From Paenibacillus mesophilus (lineage in GTDB: Bacteria; Bacillota; Bacilli; Paenibacillales; NBRC-103111): a stretch of 64,000 bases of DNA. The first letter of the stretch is position 1; each line of letters starts with the position of its first letter. The stretch spans positions 62,001 to 126,000 of the forward strand of contig NZ_VCRA01000009.1 of NCBI RefSeq assembly GCF_005938385.1, in the 5' to 3' direction. A model generated the notes under the pieces. That model did not search any database. It saw nothing but the letters and a program-made list of their open reading frames with translations, and was not told where the DNA came from. Both the position numbers and the translations under genes were made by a program. Positions 63,307-64,000 of the stretch are shown piece by piece.

Positions 63307-64000
63307 ATGAAAAATTCTCTAACAGGTAAGGTCGCTCTTGTTACCGGAGGCAGTCGCGGCATTGGCGCAGCCATTGCCACAAGGTTAGCCGAGGAAGGGG
63401 CGGACGTAGCTTTCACCTATTTACATGCCGCTGACAAAGCTTTATCCGTTGTCAAGAAAATCGAAGGGACAGGCCAAAATGGGCTTGCAATTCAAGCCGA
63501 TAGCGCAGTTCCTGAAGCTGTCATCCGAGCAGTGAACCAAACGGCGGCGAAGTTCGGCAGGTTTGACATTCTCGTTAATAATGCCGGTATATTCCCGTAC
63601 GGCTCATTTGAGGAGGTGTCGTTGGAAGAGATAGATCGTACATTGGCCATTCATGTCCGCGCTGTTTTCGTCGCCGTCCAAGCTGCGGTACGCTATATGA
63701 ACGCCGGTGGCAGGATCATCAGCATTGGAAGTTGCCTCGCTGATCGCGTGCCCGATCCAGGAGTCGCCCTTTACGCAATGAGTAAATCAGCCCTCAACGG
63801 ACTGACCAAAGGTTTAGCCCGTGACCTCGGACCACGCGGAATCACCGTGAATGTAGTCCATCCCGGTTCAACGGATACGGACATGAATCCCGCTGTCGGC
63901 CCAGGGGCTGAATATGAGAAAAAGCACATTGCACTCGGACACTATGGCCACGTTAATGATATTGCGGCCATGGTCGCGCATCTTGCAGGAGAAGGTGGCC
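63307..64000 (+). CDS. Short-chain dehydrogenase/reductase (3' end cut by window)
   Basis: At least 231 codons of an SDR close to 3-oxoacyl-ACP-reductase-like enzymes. Cofactor site VTGGSRGIGAAIA, NNAG, catalytic Ser in IISIGS and YAMSK for the Tyr/Lys pair, then HPGSTDTDMN. ATG 63307 follows AAAGGA at 63293. It is divergent from HxlR and probably repressed by it. Confidence 0.92.
   Translation, partial: MKNSLTGKVALVTGGSRGIGAAIATRLAEEGADVAFTYLHAADKALSVVKKIEGTGQNGLAIQADSAVPEAVIRAVNQTAAKFGRFDILVNNAGIFPYGSFEEVSLEEIDRTLAIHVRAVFVAVQAAVRYMNAGGRIISIGSCLADRVPDPGVALYAMSKSALNGLTKGLARDLGPRGITVNVVHPGSTDTDMNPAVGPGAEYEKKHIALGHYGHVNDIAAMVAHLAGEGG

Noticed and set aside
1..64000. rRNA or tRNA genes
   Set aside because: Looked for conserved rRNA stretches and cloverleaf/GTTCGAATC-type T-loops in gene gaps and saw none that I could support.

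Overview
The window comes from a spore-forming Firmicute, most likely a Paenibacillaceae member (Paenibacillus/Cohnella-like). Evidence: an alpha/beta-type small acid-soluble spore protein, a gerA-type germinant receptor operon with a sigma-G-like promoter, ytaF, a T-box leucine leader, PhoP-type TTAACA boxes, strong AGGAGG ribosome sites, an S-layer-homology protein, and the polA-mutM-ytaF-coaE-nrdR order known from Bacillus. GC looks moderately above half over most of the window and lower after about 58 kb. I saw no rRNA, tRNA or CRISPR array.

Layout. 0-4 kb: a tripartite tricarboxylate transporter (tctC, partial tctB) divergent from its two-component system. 4-9 kb: a short-chain dehydrogenase, an MHYT-PAS sensor kinase and a chemoreceptor. 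9.2-16 kb: pstS and pstCAB-phoU, each behind its own Pho-box promoter, then an EAL-GGDEF protein. 16-17.2 kb: a gene-free stretch with three tandem copies of a structured ~258 bp repeat. 17.2-29.5 kb: a nuclease-fold/winged-helix protein, a HAD hydrolase, and the polA...nrdR housekeeping block, interrupted between polA and mutM by an AraC/solute-binding protein/esterase module. 29.7-30.9 kb: a solitary TnpB element with its omegaRNA end. 30.9-37.4 kb: a CobW GTPase, the germination operon and a Cof phosphatase. 37.4-38.7 kb: gene remnants. 38.8-40.7 kb: leuA under a T-box. 40.7-44.4 kb: a second AraC/solute-binding protein/enzyme module, paralogous to the first.

44.6-52 kb looks like a drug-defence island: a DrrAB-like ABC exporter, a VOC protein, a MerR regulator, a frameshifted UvrA-like ABC protein, a pentapeptide-repeat-like protein and a TetR regulator. 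After it come a CAP-domain lipoprotein that appears to start at AUU and a 1538-residue S-layer protein with near-identical Ig-like repeats.

57.6-64 kb holds small regulator/effector pairs: TetR/MFS, MerR/membrane protein with a perfect MerR-type operator, a methyltransferase, a GyrI-like protein, and HxlR divergent from an SDR that runs off the window. Decayed S-layer-gene fragments lie between them.

The most unusual items are the repeat array at 16.4-17.1 kb, whose complementary segments cross so that alternative folds compete; the two AraC/orphan-binding-protein/enzyme modules without permeases; and the drug-defence cluster.
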